From Firmicutes bacterium UBA1393 (lineage in GTDB: Bacteria; Bacillota; DTU025), in assembly GCA_002305255.1 (NCBI GenBank), contig DBQN01000047.1:14081-31553 (forward strand): 17,473 nucleotides of DNA, in the 5' to 3' direction. The translations under genes were made by a program, and so were the position numbers. Of this stretch, positions 1 through 7,527 are shown piece by piece. Under the pieces are notes generated by a model. It did no database searches. It worked only from the letters and a program-made list of their open reading frames with translations, and was not told where the DNA came from. Positions within the stretch are counted from its first letter, which is position 1, and each line of letters opens with the position of its first letter.

Positions 1-8
1 GTGCGGGC

Positions 9-35
9 GATAGGGCGACGCTTCACCTCGACTTT
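9..35 (+). repeat. Degenerate partial copy of the 1650-1736 hairpin element
   Basis: Bases 9-35 align without gaps to 1669-1695, matching at about 21 of 27 positions by hand, with the first nine bases (gatagggcg) identical. The segment corresponds to the central left arm of the nested hairpin at 1650-1736. It sits at the window edge, so the rest of the copy, if it exists, would lie upstream. Dispersed intergenic repeat copies usually diverge in this way, but a chance match cannot be excluded from one pair. Confidence 0.35.
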
Positions 36-43
36 CAATGTGA

Positions 44-80
44 TATACTACTCATGAGTAGACTACTCGTGAGTAGTATA
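44..80 (+). promoter_or_regulatory. Tandem and inverted repeat (probable double operator) upstream of the ATPase gene
   Basis: Two 15-mers stand head to tail: 47-61 (actactcatgagtag) and 62-76 (actactcgtgagtag), differing at one base. Each is itself nearly palindromic, so the whole block is also an 18-bp inverted repeat (44-61 against 63-80, one mismatch) centred on base 62. Bases 44-49 (TATACT) could be a -10 box with a weak -35 at 22-27 (TTCACC, spacing 16), which would place the repeat over the promoter. The layout suits two dimers of a regulator bound side by side. As RNA it could form a long hairpin 30 bases before the ribosome binding site. No regulator gene is adjacent, so autoregulation by the ATPase or control from elsewhere are both open. 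Confidence 0.6.
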
Positions 81-110
81 TTCTTGATCGAAATGTGCGA
101 ATGCTGTTCT

Positions 111-116
111 GGGAGG
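111..116 (+). promoter_or_regulatory. Ribosome binding site that fixes the ATPase start
   Basis: GGGAGG lies 8 bases before GTG at 125. The earlier in-frame GTG (95) and ATG (101) have no comparable site, and this site lies inside the extra codons they would add. Confidence 0.7.
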
Positions 117-124
117 CTGGCGCA

Positions 125-1522
125 GTGTTTGTGGGCAGGGAACGTGAACTGAGTGCTCTGAGCGCCCTGTGGGCCGAGGACGGCTTCCAGTTCGTCGTGG
201 TGTACGGCAGACGCCGTGTCGGAAAGACGGCACTGCTCGCTGAGTTCTGCAGGGACAAGCAACACGTATTTCACGTAGCGACTGAGCAGGGTGGCAGAGC
301 AGCGCTCGAGTCGTTCTCCAGGGACCTACTTGACGTGATGCCACAGGCCCGAGACGCCTTGGACACGTTCGCGTCCTGGGAGAAGGCTTTTGACTACATG
401 TCTTCTCAGGCCGGTGAGCAGCGGGTTGTTGTAGTCATTGACGAGTACCCTTACATGGCTACGGCCTACTCGGCTATCTCGTCCATATTGCAGAAGGCCA
501 TCGACACGAGGATGGCCTCATCGAACATCTTTCTGGTGCTGTGCGGATCGTCAATGAGTTTCATGGAGAACCAGGTGCTGGGCTACAAGAGTCCACTGTA
601 TGGCCGGCGTACGGCGCAGCTCAAAGTCGAACCCTTCGACTACGCTGATAGTGCCCTGTTCTTCCCCGGCCTGGGCCCTGAGGACCGCATCGTCGCCTAT
701 GGCGCGACGGGCGGCATCCCTCAGTATCTGCTGCGCGTGGCACAGCATGGAGATCTCAAAGCTGGCCTCATCAAGAACTACTTCGATCCCATGGGTCATC
801 TGTTTGAGGAGCCTGCGAACTTGCTCAAGCAGGAACTGCGTGAGCCTGCAGTGTACAATAGCATAGTCGCTGCCATTGCGGCGGGGGCCGGTCGCCTGAA
901 TGAGATCGCAACCAAGACCGGTGAGGACAGCAAGAAGTGCGCCAAGTATCTAAAGACCCTTCTGGATCTCAGGATCGTGAAGAGGGAGACTCCCGTCGGT
1001 GAGAAAGCGGGACGCAAGAGCACATACTCGCTGTCAGACAACATGTTCAGGTTTTGGTACCGATTCGTGTTCGAGAACATTTCCGCCATAGAGGCGGGCC
1101 TAGGCGATGCCGTCTTTGACAGACGTGTGTTGCCTGCCATTCCGGAATACATGGGCCGAGTGTTTGAGGACGTGTGCATGCAGTACATGATCCGGCGCAA
1201 CAGGAGCATGTCGCTGCCCATCATGTTCGACCAAATCGGCAGGTGGTGGGGGAACAATCAAGTTCTTAAGAAGCAGGAGGAGATCGACTTCATCGCCAGA
1301 TCAGGGCAATCCGCGATATTCGGGGAGTGCAAATGGAGAAACGAGCGGATGGGAAGTGACTCCCTGGCTAGGCTGATCAACGCATCGCTTGTTCCCGAGC
1401 AGTACCATGACCGTCACTACATGCTGTTCTCCAAGTCGGGCTTTACCACGGGCTTGGTTGAGGAGTCCAGGAGGAGGGGAGACGTTGAGCTGGTCGGCAT
1501 TGATCAGCTGTTCGAGGTGTGA
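125..1522 (+). CDS. Archaeal-type AAA ATPase with DUF234 C-terminal domain
   Basis: A 465-residue P-loop ATPase of the prokaryotic 'archaeal ATPase' type (ATPase_2) joined to a C-terminal DUF234 domain. From GTG 125 the protein begins MFVGRERELSAL, the usual family start. Walker A is GRRRVGKT at residues 28-35, and Walker B ends in the acidic pair D106-E107. A winged-helix-like middle section (about 250-300) precedes the C-terminal domain. There E386-I-D388 and E401-C-K403 form a PD-(D/E)xK nuclease-type motif, so nuclease activity is plausible. Members are common in archaea and some bacteria, often as isolated, mobile-looking genes, and their biological role is poorly known. The gene is monocistronic, faces the SWIM/SNF2 operon, and looks less GC-rich at third positions than the genes further right, which would fit horizontal acquisition. 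Family is secure; role is unknown. Confidence 0.9.
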   Translation: MFVGRERELSALSALWAEDGFQFVVVYGRRRVGKTALLAEFCRDKQHVFHVATEQGGRAALESFSRDLLDVMPQARDALDTFASWEKAFDYMSSQAGEQRVVVVIDEYPYMATAYSAISSILQKAIDTRMASSNIFLVLCGSSMSFMENQVLGYKSPLYGRRTAQLKVEPFDYADSALFFPGLGPEDRIVAYGATGGIPQYLLRVAQHGDLKAGLIKNYFDPMGHLFEEPANLLKQELREPAVYNSIVAAIAAGAGRLNEIATKTGEDSKKCAKYLKTLLDLRIVKRETPVGEKAGRKSTYSLSDNMFRFWYRFVFENISAIEAGLGDAVFDRRVLPAIPEYMGRVFEDVCMQYMIRRNRSMSLPIMFDQIGRWWGNNQVLKKQEEIDFIARSGQSAIFGECKWRNERMGSDSLARLINASLVPEQYHDRHYMLFSKSGFTTGLVEESRRRGDVELVGIDQLFEV

Positions 1523-1649
1523 GGCACCAACAGCAAACCAACGGAGTGACATCTTGATATCACCGCCTACTGCAGTGGCCTTACCCGCGACCCTATTGTC
1601 ATGGCTCACCAGATCCGTACCACTGCGATCTGCTAGCCCCTTCTCACTG

Positions 1650-1736
1650 CTTTACCCCGATTCAGAGAGATAGGGCGGGGCTTTACGTCGATTCTGCGCG
1701 TAAAGGGCTCCGCTATCTTGCCAAACTGAGGTAAAG
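1650..1736. repeat. 87-nt nested imperfect hairpin (REP/MITE-like or structured terminator)
   Basis: Four copies of one hexamer are placed symmetrically about base 1693: CTTTAC at 1650 and 1681, and its complement GTAAAG at 1700 and 1731. The outer arm ctttacc (1650-1656) pairs with ggtaaag (1730-1736). TCAG (1662-1665) pairs with CTGA (1726-1729), agatag (1668-1673) with ctatct (1713-1718), CGG (1676-1678) with CCG (1710-1712), and ctttacg (1681-1687) with cgtaaag (1699-1705). The fold is a long stem with small bulges and an 11-base loop. It lies between convergent genes, where REP-like elements and bidirectional terminators are often found. A partial copy at 9-35 favours a dispersed repeat. 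No open reading frame or T-tract accompanies it. Confidence 0.55.
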
Positions 1737-1797
1737 GTCCACTCCCATCCTCGGCGGCGCATGCCGGCGGCGTCGCAAAGTGGAATACAAAGGAGTA

Positions 1798-1817
1798 GTC
1801 TGCCCCGCAGGGCAGAC
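1798..1817 (-). terminator. Small GC-rich hairpin, possible terminator of the SNF2-SWIM operon
   Basis: GTCTGCCC (1798-1805) and GGGCAGAC (1810-1817) form a perfect 8-bp stem with a 4-base loop, about 100 bases beyond the stop of the SWIM gene. On the minus strand it is followed only by a weak T-containing stretch (tactccttt), so termination activity is uncertain. Confidence 0.3.
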
Positions 1818-1914
1818 ATTCCTTACTTCATTGCGTCTGGCCGCTGGAATGTGGCAGGCATCGGGCGATCTGCAGCAGCCCTAGCCAGAGGACGCGCCGG
1901 ACCCATGCCGACGA

Positions 1915-2814
1915 TCACTTGTAGTCGACGCGGCCATCGTCATCGACGTCGCTGCTGTCAGCGCCGCAGCCGCCGCCCGCCTCAGCATACGCCAGAGCCA
2001 TGGCGTACTCAGCAGCAGCGTCGTAGTAGGAGCGCATGATCTCCATGAATCCGCCATCGGCGAATCGCCCATTCCGAGGCCAGGTCTCTGGAACTCCCAG
2101 GCGCTCGATCAGCGCCAGCGGCACGGCGGAACGGGCCACGTCAACAGGAACAGCTGCCACCGCTCGGGGATCACCGGTCCAGAACGACTGCGGTGATGCC
2201 AGCACCAGTGCCTTGAGAGCCTCCATCTGCGCGCCGCTCTCGGAGCCGACCGCGCTCTCCTCACGCATCTCAGCAGCGGATGTTCCGCGCCGCTTTTCCC
2301 GCAGCTCCTCCAGCAACTGCTCCCTGGTTCTGCCCCTGAGCTCGAAAAGTAGGAACGGATTCAGATCGAACTCCACTGCGAGCGCGTAAAGCACTGCCGC
2401 AACGTGCTTGCAGGGCACGGCCCAATCAGGACATGAACACGCCATGCGCAGATCTTGGGCTGAACTCGGGAAGAGAGACGCTCTGCACTGGCTGAATGCT
2501 TCCTCTATGTTTCTGGGCATCGCGCCGGCGAGGAGTTCGGCCGCGAACGAAGCGCTGCTTGCCATGGCTGTGACGGCCTTGTCCCAGTCGCTCTTCCCCA
2601 GGATCTTGACGTCGACTGACACGCGGTAAGGTGTGCGACGCGAACCCTGCACTCGGCCCTGGATGGTGCCTAGCCCCACGCTGACGCTAAGCACGTTCCC
2701 CTGTCTCGCGTATGATCTGCCCCTCTGCAGGCGGCTGGACCACCCCATGTCTTCTAGTGTCTCGAGCCATCGTCGTGACCACCATGCCTTGCCAAACTCG
2801 CTATAGCGGCCCAT
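1915..2814 (-). CDS. SWIM zinc-finger protein, partner of SNF2 helicase
   Basis: A 299-residue protein with one SWIM zinc finger at about residues 125-140: CSC, eight residues later CKH, giving the CxC...CxH ligand set. The N-terminus (MGRYSEFGKAWWSRRW) with its aromatic 'W-S-R-R-W' stretch is typical of the bacterial SWIM proteins encoded beside SNF2 ATPases. The C-terminal half is helical, ends in an acidic tail, and has no motif I recognise. SWIM fingers bind DNA or protein; in these pairs the protein is assumed to work with the helicase, though the process is not established. ATG 2814 follows the SNF2 stop by three bases, and its ribosome binding site (GAGG, 8 bases upstream) lies inside the SNF2 gene, so the two are translationally linked. 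Confidence 0.9.
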   Translation of the reverse strand: MGRYSEFGKAWWSRRWLETLEDMGWSSRLQRGRSYARQGNVLSVSVGLGTIQGRVQGSRRTPYRVSVDVKILGKSDWDKAVTAMASSASFAAELLAGAMPRNIEEAFSQCRASLFPSSAQDLRMACSCPDWAVPCKHVAAVLYALAVEFDLNPFLLFELRGRTREQLLEELREKRRGTSAAEMREESAVGSESGAQMEALKALVLASPQSFWTGDPRAVAAVPVDVARSAVPLALIERLGVPETWPRNGRFADGGFMEIMRSYYDAAAEYAMALAYAEAGGGCGADSSDVDDDGRVDYK

Positions 2815-2817
2815 CAG

Positions 2818-5800
2818 CTACACCTCGTCTCCATCGGCGACATCCTCGTTCCTCAGTGTGAACAAGTCCCTGAGCTCATGGTTTGAGAGCTCGGTAAGCC
2901 AGTTTTCGCCAGTTCCCACGATCTGATCTGCGAGGGCGCGTTTCTCCTCGATGAGCTGGTCTATGCGCTCCTCGACGGTGCCGGCGCACACGAACTTGTA
3001 CACCTGAACGTTCTTGGTCTGCCCTATTCGGAAGGCCCTGTCGGTGGCCTGATTCTCCACGGCCGGGTTCCACCAGCGGTCGAAGTGGAACACGTAGCTC
3101 GCACGGGTGAGATTGAGGCCTGTGCCGCCAGCCTTGAGCGACAGCACGAACACTGGCGGACCTGCAGCGCCGTTCTGGAAGCGCTGGATCATGTCTTCCC
3201 TCGCCGCCCGCGGCACACCGCCGTGCAGGAACGCGACCTCACACCCGAGCACTTCCGCGAGGTGGGCCTGGAGCAAGGCGCCCATCTCCGCGAACTGCGT
3301 GAACACCAGGCAGCGGTCACCCTGCGTGACGGCTTCCTCAAGCATCTCGGCCAGACGGGTGAGCTTGCCCGACCGCCCCGGCAGGCTGCTCTTGTCGCGC
3401 AGGAACTGGGCGGGATGGTTGCAGACCTGCTTCAGCTTCAGCAAGGCAGCCAGCACGATCCCTTTTCGTTGAATGCCTTCGGCTTCTTCAATGGCGCGCA
3501 GGGTGTCTTTGACAACGGCCTCGTACAGGGTGACCTGTTCGCGGGTGAGCGACGCGAACACCTTGTTCTCCTGCTTCTCCGGCAGGTCTTGGATGATCAG
3601 CGGATCGGTCTTCACGCGGCGCATGATGAAGGGCTGCGTCAGGCGGCGCAGCCTGTCAGCGGCCTTCGAATTGTGGTATCGCTCGATGGGTATGGCGTAT
3701 CTGCGCCGGAAGTCCTCAGCCGAACCCAGGTAGCCACGGTTGAGAAAGTCCATGATAGACCACAATTCCGCAAGACGGTTCTCCACCGGCGTGCCCGTCA
3801 ACGCCACCCTGAAATCTGCTCTGAGACTCCGTATGCTCTGGCTCTGTTTCGTGCCCGGATTCTTGATGTTCTGTGCCTCGTCGAGCACGAGCACGCCCCA
3901 CTCTACGAGACCGAGCGCCTTCACGTCGCGGGGCACGATGGAGTAAGTGGTTATCACAACATCGGCGGAGGCGGCCTGCTCAGCGAAGGCATCGCCCCCG
4001 AGGCGCGCGGACCCGTGGTGGACATATGCCCTCAGGTCAGGGGCGAATCGCTTCAGTTCGCGCTGCCAGTTGCCGACTACCGACGTCGGGCACACCAGCA
4101 GCGCCGGTGCAGTGAGAAACCCATGTTCCCTGGCGTGGAGCAGTAGGGCGATCATCTGCACGGTCTTGCCCAGGCCCATATCATCGGCAAGGCACGCACC
4201 AAACCCGCAGTTCTGCATGAACCAGAGCCACGAGACCCCCCTGACCTGATAGTCGCGGAGCTCACCCACGAATCCCTGCGGAGTGGGGAGCCGAACCGCT
4301 GCGGCGGCGCGATCACGGTCATTCGAGGTGAGCTGCGAAAGGAGAGCGCCCAGCCGCGCATCCAGGTCGATGCCGACAACGGGCAGCCCCTCCGCAAACG
4401 CACCTGAGTCGCCCTCCGGGCCGGCCAGCTCCATCTGAAGCACTTCGCGCACCGTGAGCGCTTCAGAGCGCGGCCGCTTCTTCCAGAAGCGGATAGCTGC
4501 TTCGATGTCCGTCGGATTGATCTCGACCCACTCGCCTCTCATCTGCACCAGGGGCACCTTCAGCTCTGCTAGGCGGCGGAGTTCCTCGTGAGTCATCACT
4601 TCGTCGCCCAGAGCGACCTGCCAGTCGTACTCCACTATGCTGTTGAGTGAGAGACGCGATACTTCACTTGACTGTATGCTGACTCGGACGCCGAGCCTTC
4701 GGCGTGCCGAACGCGCTGAGTCCCACCATGGAGGGGTGATCACGCCCAGGCCTGCCTCTTCGAACAGCGGTGCTGCCTCGCGCAGGAAGGCGTAAGCGCC
4801 GGCAGTATCCAGGGAGCACGATTCGGGCCTGGCCCCGGTCAGGCTCCGCCTGAGTGCCGGGAAGAGTCGGGTTGCCCTGCCCAAGTCGGTGAGCAGGCGT
4901 TCCTGCGGGTTCTCGAATCGCCGGTCAAGGAAGTTCAAGAGACTGCTGCTCTCCTCCCAGACTTGAGCGGCCGGCACCAGTACGCTGGGATCATCAACAG
5001 CCTGCAGCATGAAGTGCAGCGTCCAGTGGCCGGCTCCATCAGGTGGTGGTTCGAGACGGAAGCACGTCCTGAAGCCGCCCGATGTTGGCCCGATGGCTGA
5101 CAGCCACGACCTGACAGCTGTGCGCGCCCGAGCGATGTTGGTGGAGTAGTTGCTGAAGGGCATGCGGCGCGTGGCGAGGCCTGCCGCCCATGCGCAGGCA
5201 GGGAAGATCATGCCCTCTACCATGAGGCTGCTCCACGAATCCAGGAATGGCGGCATCATGCCGTGGTTGAGTTCACGGCCACTCGTGGCCAGATCCTCGA
5301 GCTTGACGTCGAGTGCGTCTTTGATCGTGTCGTTGAGTGCGGCACCGATGAAGGAACCCAGCACCGACCGGGCAGGGCTCAACTCGAGGCCGGCGTCGTC
5401 CGGCGGGGCAGCGGCAGCGCGGCAGGCCCAGGGCATGCTGCGGGCCAGCGACGCCACGCGGACAGCGCAATCAGGTGAGCTGAGTACAGGCAGCCACACA
5501 CTGGCGATGTGGGGAGTGGACCGCTCCTCGCGCATCGCAATGTCGGGGACGAACCTGTGACGTGCTATCAGCTCCAGCACGAGCTTCGAGGCCTTCGCCC
5601 AGAAGAGGAGGTCATCGCCTGCCGCTGCGGCCAGTGACTCGGGTGAGGCGGTATCCGCCTGCGGAGCGGTGCCGAACCATCCGGCGGTCGGGCGTTCCGG
5701 CAGCACAGCAAGGAGCCTTACTGCATCGGCAGGAGTGATCAGAAGCCCGGAAACCATGAAGCGGCCGATGCCTCGACTTGTGGCGGGGCCGGCGGCGACG

Positions 5801-6207
5801 GCATCGTCATCCGAGGCTCCGGCGACTGCGGCGGTGTCGCCAGTGACGGCGGCCTCGGCGACCTCGGCCCCAGGCTCTGTCCAGCGCTTCAGCTTCGTCG
5901 GCGCTAGCACGCGGCGCGCCCGCTCGATGATGGCAGGCGACGGCACCGGATAGCCGTCAGCCGTCGGCAGAAACATCACGGCACGTCCCTTTGTCGGGCG
6001 CTGTCGCAGGCAGGGAGCTAACGCTGCAAGCAACTGATCCGCAGAGGCTTGAAACGGGTGAGAAGGTGTGTCGGCTTGCCTGCCGCGGGCTCGATAGCCA
6101 AGCCTGCGGGCCGACTCAGCCCATATGAGCAACTTGCCCTGGTCAGCAGGGCGTATGTCATCGAAAATCTCGACGCGTTCCTGCAGCCAGGCGGCGTGTA
6201 ATATCAA
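2818..6207 (-). CDS. SNF2/RapA-family DEAD-box-like helicase (Swi2/Snf2 ATPase)
   Basis: An ATP-dependent DNA translocase of 1129 residues from TTG 6207. The N-terminal half is the bacterial SNF2 helicase-associated region, with an Ala-rich low-complexity insert near residues 130-160. The helicase core starts near residue 640: DMGLGKT (about 674-680), DEAQ (about 774), the TGTPVENRL motif, then the second RecA domain with AGGTGLNL and the final arginine-finger motif ATDRAFRIGQ (about 1050). All catalytic motifs look intact. I prefer the TTG start because GGAGG (6217-6221) stands nine bases before it and it yields MILHAAWLQ, matching the family start. The in-frame GTG at 6267 would add 20 unlikely residues. 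It is the first gene of the operon with the SWIM gene. Role in transcription, repair or phage resistance is not decided by the sequence. Confidence 0.93.
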   Translation of the reverse strand: MILHAAWLQERVEIFDDIRPADQGKLLIWAESARRLGYRARGRQADTPSHPFQASADQLLAALAPCLRQRPTKGRAVMFLPTADGYPVPSPAIIERARRVLAPTKLKRWTEPGAEVAEAAVTGDTAAVAGASDDDAVAAGPATSRGIGRFMVSGLLITPADAVRLLAVLPERPTAGWFGTAPQADTASPESLAAAAGDDLLFWAKASKLVLELIARHRFVPDIAMREERSTPHIASVWLPVLSSPDCAVRVASLARSMPWACRAAAAPPDDAGLELSPARSVLGSFIGAALNDTIKDALDVKLEDLATSGRELNHGMMPPFLDSWSSLMVEGMIFPACAWAAGLATRRMPFSNYSTNIARARTAVRSWLSAIGPTSGGFRTCFRLEPPPDGAGHWTLHFMLQAVDDPSVLVPAAQVWEESSSLLNFLDRRFENPQERLLTDLGRATRLFPALRRSLTGARPESCSLDTAGAYAFLREAAPLFEEAGLGVITPPWWDSARSARRRLGVRVSIQSSEVSRLSLNSIVEYDWQVALGDEVMTHEELRRLAELKVPLVQMRGEWVEINPTDIEAAIRFWKKRPRSEALTVREVLQMELAGPEGDSGAFAEGLPVVGIDLDARLGALLSQLTSNDRDRAAAAVRLPTPQGFVGELRDYQVRGVSWLWFMQNCGFGACLADDMGLGKTVQMIALLLHAREHGFLTAPALLVCPTSVVGNWQRELKRFAPDLRAYVHHGSARLGGDAFAEQAASADVVITTYSIVPRDVKALGLVEWGVLVLDEAQNIKNPGTKQSQSIRSLRADFRVALTGTPVENRLAELWSIMDFLNRGYLGSAEDFRRRYAIPIERYHNSKAADRLRRLTQPFIMRRVKTDPLIIQDLPEKQENKVFASLTREQVTLYEAVVKDTLRAIEEAEGIQRKGIVLAALLKLKQVCNHPAQFLRDKSSLPGRSGKLTRLAEMLEEAVTQGDRCLVFTQFAEMGALLQAHLAEVLGCEVAFLHGGVPRAAREDMIQRFQNGAAGPPVFVLSLKAGGTGLNLTRASYVFHFDRWWNPAVENQATDRAFRIGQTKNVQVYKFVCAGTVEERIDQLIEEKRALADQIVGTGENWLTELSNHELRDLFTLRNEDVADGDEV

Positions 6208-6216
6208 AGCACTTGA

Positions 6217-6221
6217 CCTCC
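6217..6221 (-). promoter_or_regulatory. Ribosome binding site that fixes a TTG start for the SNF2 gene
   Basis: On the minus strand GGAGG precedes TTG 6207 by nine bases. It lies inside the extension implied by the upstream GTG 6267, arguing for the shorter protein. Confidence 0.65.
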
Positions 6222-6480
6222 GAGGGGTTGAGACTCTGGTTCTGCTGCACAAGGCACACAAGCTCACTGTTCTACGCTACGAGCATCCGTTCCTCTCCGG
6301 TCGAGCCCGCCAACTCGGGTGAACTTACCACTAGCATGGACGGGATGGAGGCCCGTGAGCCAGGCGCCCTCTCCTAGTCGAGTTCAGCGTAAGCCCCGGC
6401 ATCGCCCTCCATCACCCGCGCAAAAACCACACCGCCCGAGAAGGACTCCTCCAACACGTGTGGAATACTCACCTTGTCTT

Positions 6481-6505
6481 GCACATATGTTCGGAACAGA
6501 TGTGC
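6481..6505 (+). promoter_or_regulatory. 25-bp near-palindrome, likely operator of the SorC-family regulator
   Basis: Left arm GCACATATGTTC (6481-6492), one central base, right arm GAACAGATGTGC (6494-6505): 12-bp arms with a single mismatch. It ends 41 bases before the regulator's ATG, directly upstream of the operon. SorC/DeoR-type sugar-binding regulators commonly control their own operon through such dyads, so binding by the product of 6547-7527 is the natural inference. Confidence 0.6.
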
Positions 6506-6532
6506 GACACCGGTTCACACGTCGTCGGCCAC

Positions 6533-6538
6533 GGGAGG
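6533..6538 (+). promoter_or_regulatory. Ribosome binding site that fixes the regulator start
   Basis: GGGAGG lies eight bases before ATG 6547 and rules against the upstream in-frame starts, which would add 76 residues of Pro/Arg-rich sequence. Confidence 0.75.
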
Positions 6539-6546
6539 ACCACTTT

Positions 6547-7527
6547 ATGAGCTTTGACCCACAGCTACTCTACGAGGTTAGCAGGCATTATTACGAGCTC
6601 GGGCGCACTCAGGAGCAGATAGCGGCGAGCCTGGGGATATCGAGGAGCCAGGTGTCGCGGGCGCTGAAGAGGGCGCATGACGAAGGGATCGTAAGGATCA
6701 CGCTCGTGCCTCCGTCCGCTGACTTCGCCTCGCTGCGGGCCGAGATGATGGGGCGCTTTGGCCTTGCAGATTGCGTCATAATCCCCGGTGAGTCAATGCC
6801 GCTGAAGATGCTGGCGCACAATCTGGGGATCGCGGGCGCCGCGGCCGTCGCCGACCGCGCGACCGACGGTGCTGCAATCGGCGTATCGTGGGGCGCGACC
6901 TTGAGTGAGCTGGCCATGGCCCTCGAGGCCCGAAAGCCCGAACCACGACGAATCACGGTGATACCGCTCCTCGGCGGGCAAGGGCAGGCCAGCCGCGATC
7001 TGCAGGTGAACGGCATCGCGTCTCGCGTGGCAAGTGCGTTCGGCGGAGTGAATGTGCTGCTGCATGCGCCGTCTACAGTTGACACCGCCGAGGCCAAGCA
7101 GATGCTCATGCGCGACAGCGCGATTCGCCAGGTGGTTGAGGCATGGAATCGTCTCGACCTCGCCATTGTCGGCATAGGTGCTTTCGAGCCGCCCTCGACA
7201 CTCCTGGCCGAGGGGGGCTTCTCCGAGAACGAACTGAGCGAACTGAAAGCCGCCGGAGCCGTGGGTGACATGTGCATGAACTTCTTCGATACCCGCGGGC
7301 GACAGGTCGTTACATCTCTTACCGACCGACTCATAGGCATCACCTTCGAGCAACTGCTCGAAGTGAAATGCGTCGTGGCGGTGGCAGGTGGCGTGAACAA
7401 GGCCGCAGCCGTTGCGGGCGCGCTCCGCAGCAGGATCATCGATGTGCTGGTCATCGATGACACGACCGCCAGGGCAGTACTGACCGGCACAACCGAATCG
7501 AAAGGGGAGGCGTTCAAATGCCGCTAG
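6547..7527 (+). CDS. SorC-family sugar-binding transcriptional regulator
   Basis: A 326-residue DNA-binding regulator, the family's usual length. An N-terminal helix-turn-helix occupies about residues 20-47 (RTQEQIAASLGISRSQVSRA), followed by the SorC sugar-binding effector domain (60-326). Family hallmarks are GVSWGATL (112-118, effector phosphate loop) and a C-terminal AGG..K..A..GAL..R...VLVIDD stretch. Members sense phosphorylated sugars made by a kinase of their own pathway; examples are SorC, DeoR of Bacillus, CggR and LsrR. Two kinases lie downstream, so the inducer is probably one of their products. Its 3' end overlaps the S-component gene by 10 bases, so it is probably autoregulated and co-transcribed. 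Effector identity cannot be read from the sequence. Confidence 0.93.
   Translation: MSFDPQLLYEVSRHYYELGRTQEQIAASLGISRSQVSRALKRAHDEGIVRITLVPPSADFASLRAEMMGRFGLADCVIIPGESMPLKMLAHNLGIAGAAAVADRATDGAAIGVSWGATLSELAMALEARKPEPRRITVIPLLGGQGQASRDLQVNGIASRVASAFGGVNVLLHAPSTVDTAEAKQMLMRDSAIRQVVEAWNRLDLAIVGIGAFEPPSTLLAEGGFSENELSELKAAGAVGDMCMNFFDTRGRQVVTSLTDRLIGITFEQLLEVKCVVAVAGGVNKAAAVAGALRSRIIDVLVIDDTTARAVLTGTTESKGEAFKCR

Larger units (their letters stand above)
1523..1914. other. Convergent intergenic region
   Basis: This 392-base stretch lies between the ends of the ATPase gene (+) and the SWIM gene (-). I see no convincing gene: the short reading frames here have no good ribosome binding site and low-complexity Arg/Ser-rich products. 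It holds the nested hairpin at 1650-1736, a small perfect hairpin at 1798-1817 and a weak imperfect dyad at 1546-1563. A clear intrinsic terminator with a T-run is not visible for either gene. Confidence 0.7.
6208..6546. other. Divergent regulatory region between the SNF2 operon and the catabolic operon
   Basis: This 339-base region must contain both outward promoters. I see the near-palindrome at 6481-6505 and a perfect 8-bp palindrome ACACGTGT at 6454-6461 upstream of it. TTGCAC at 6479-6484 could be a -35 box overlapping the operator, but no matching -10 is convincing. The reading frame open from 6319 into the regulator gene has Pro/Arg-rich, non-protein-like content here, so I treat it as non-coding. 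No clear promoter for the minus-strand operon was found by eye. Confidence 0.6.

Noticed and set aside
1546..1563. Imperfect 8-bp dyad after the ATPase stop as a terminator
   Set aside because: It has one mismatch, is AT-rich in the stem, and lacks a following T-run.
3085..4146. 353-codon plus-strand reading frame opposite the SNF2 gene
   Set aside because: It lies wholly antisense to conserved helicase motifs, has no ribosome binding site and its product looks like no protein family; it is a shadow of GC-rich codon use.
125..6207. A defence island made of the DUF234 ATPase and the SNF2/SWIM pair
   Set aside because: The genes are in separate convergent units and no recognised defence partner (methylase, restriction enzyme, toxin or CRISPR) is present; SNF2/SWIM pairs are common housekeeping-like genes in Bacillota.
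6319..6546. N-terminal extension of the SorC regulator
   Set aside because: The added residues are Pro/Arg-rich, the operator-like dyad lies within them, and the strong ribosome binding site at 6533-6538 points to ATG 6547.
6609..7517. 302-codon minus-strand reading frame opposite the SorC regulator
   Set aside because: The plus strand encodes a complete SorC protein with family motifs and a good ribosome binding site; the minus frame gives a Ser/Ala/Thr-rich product without motifs.
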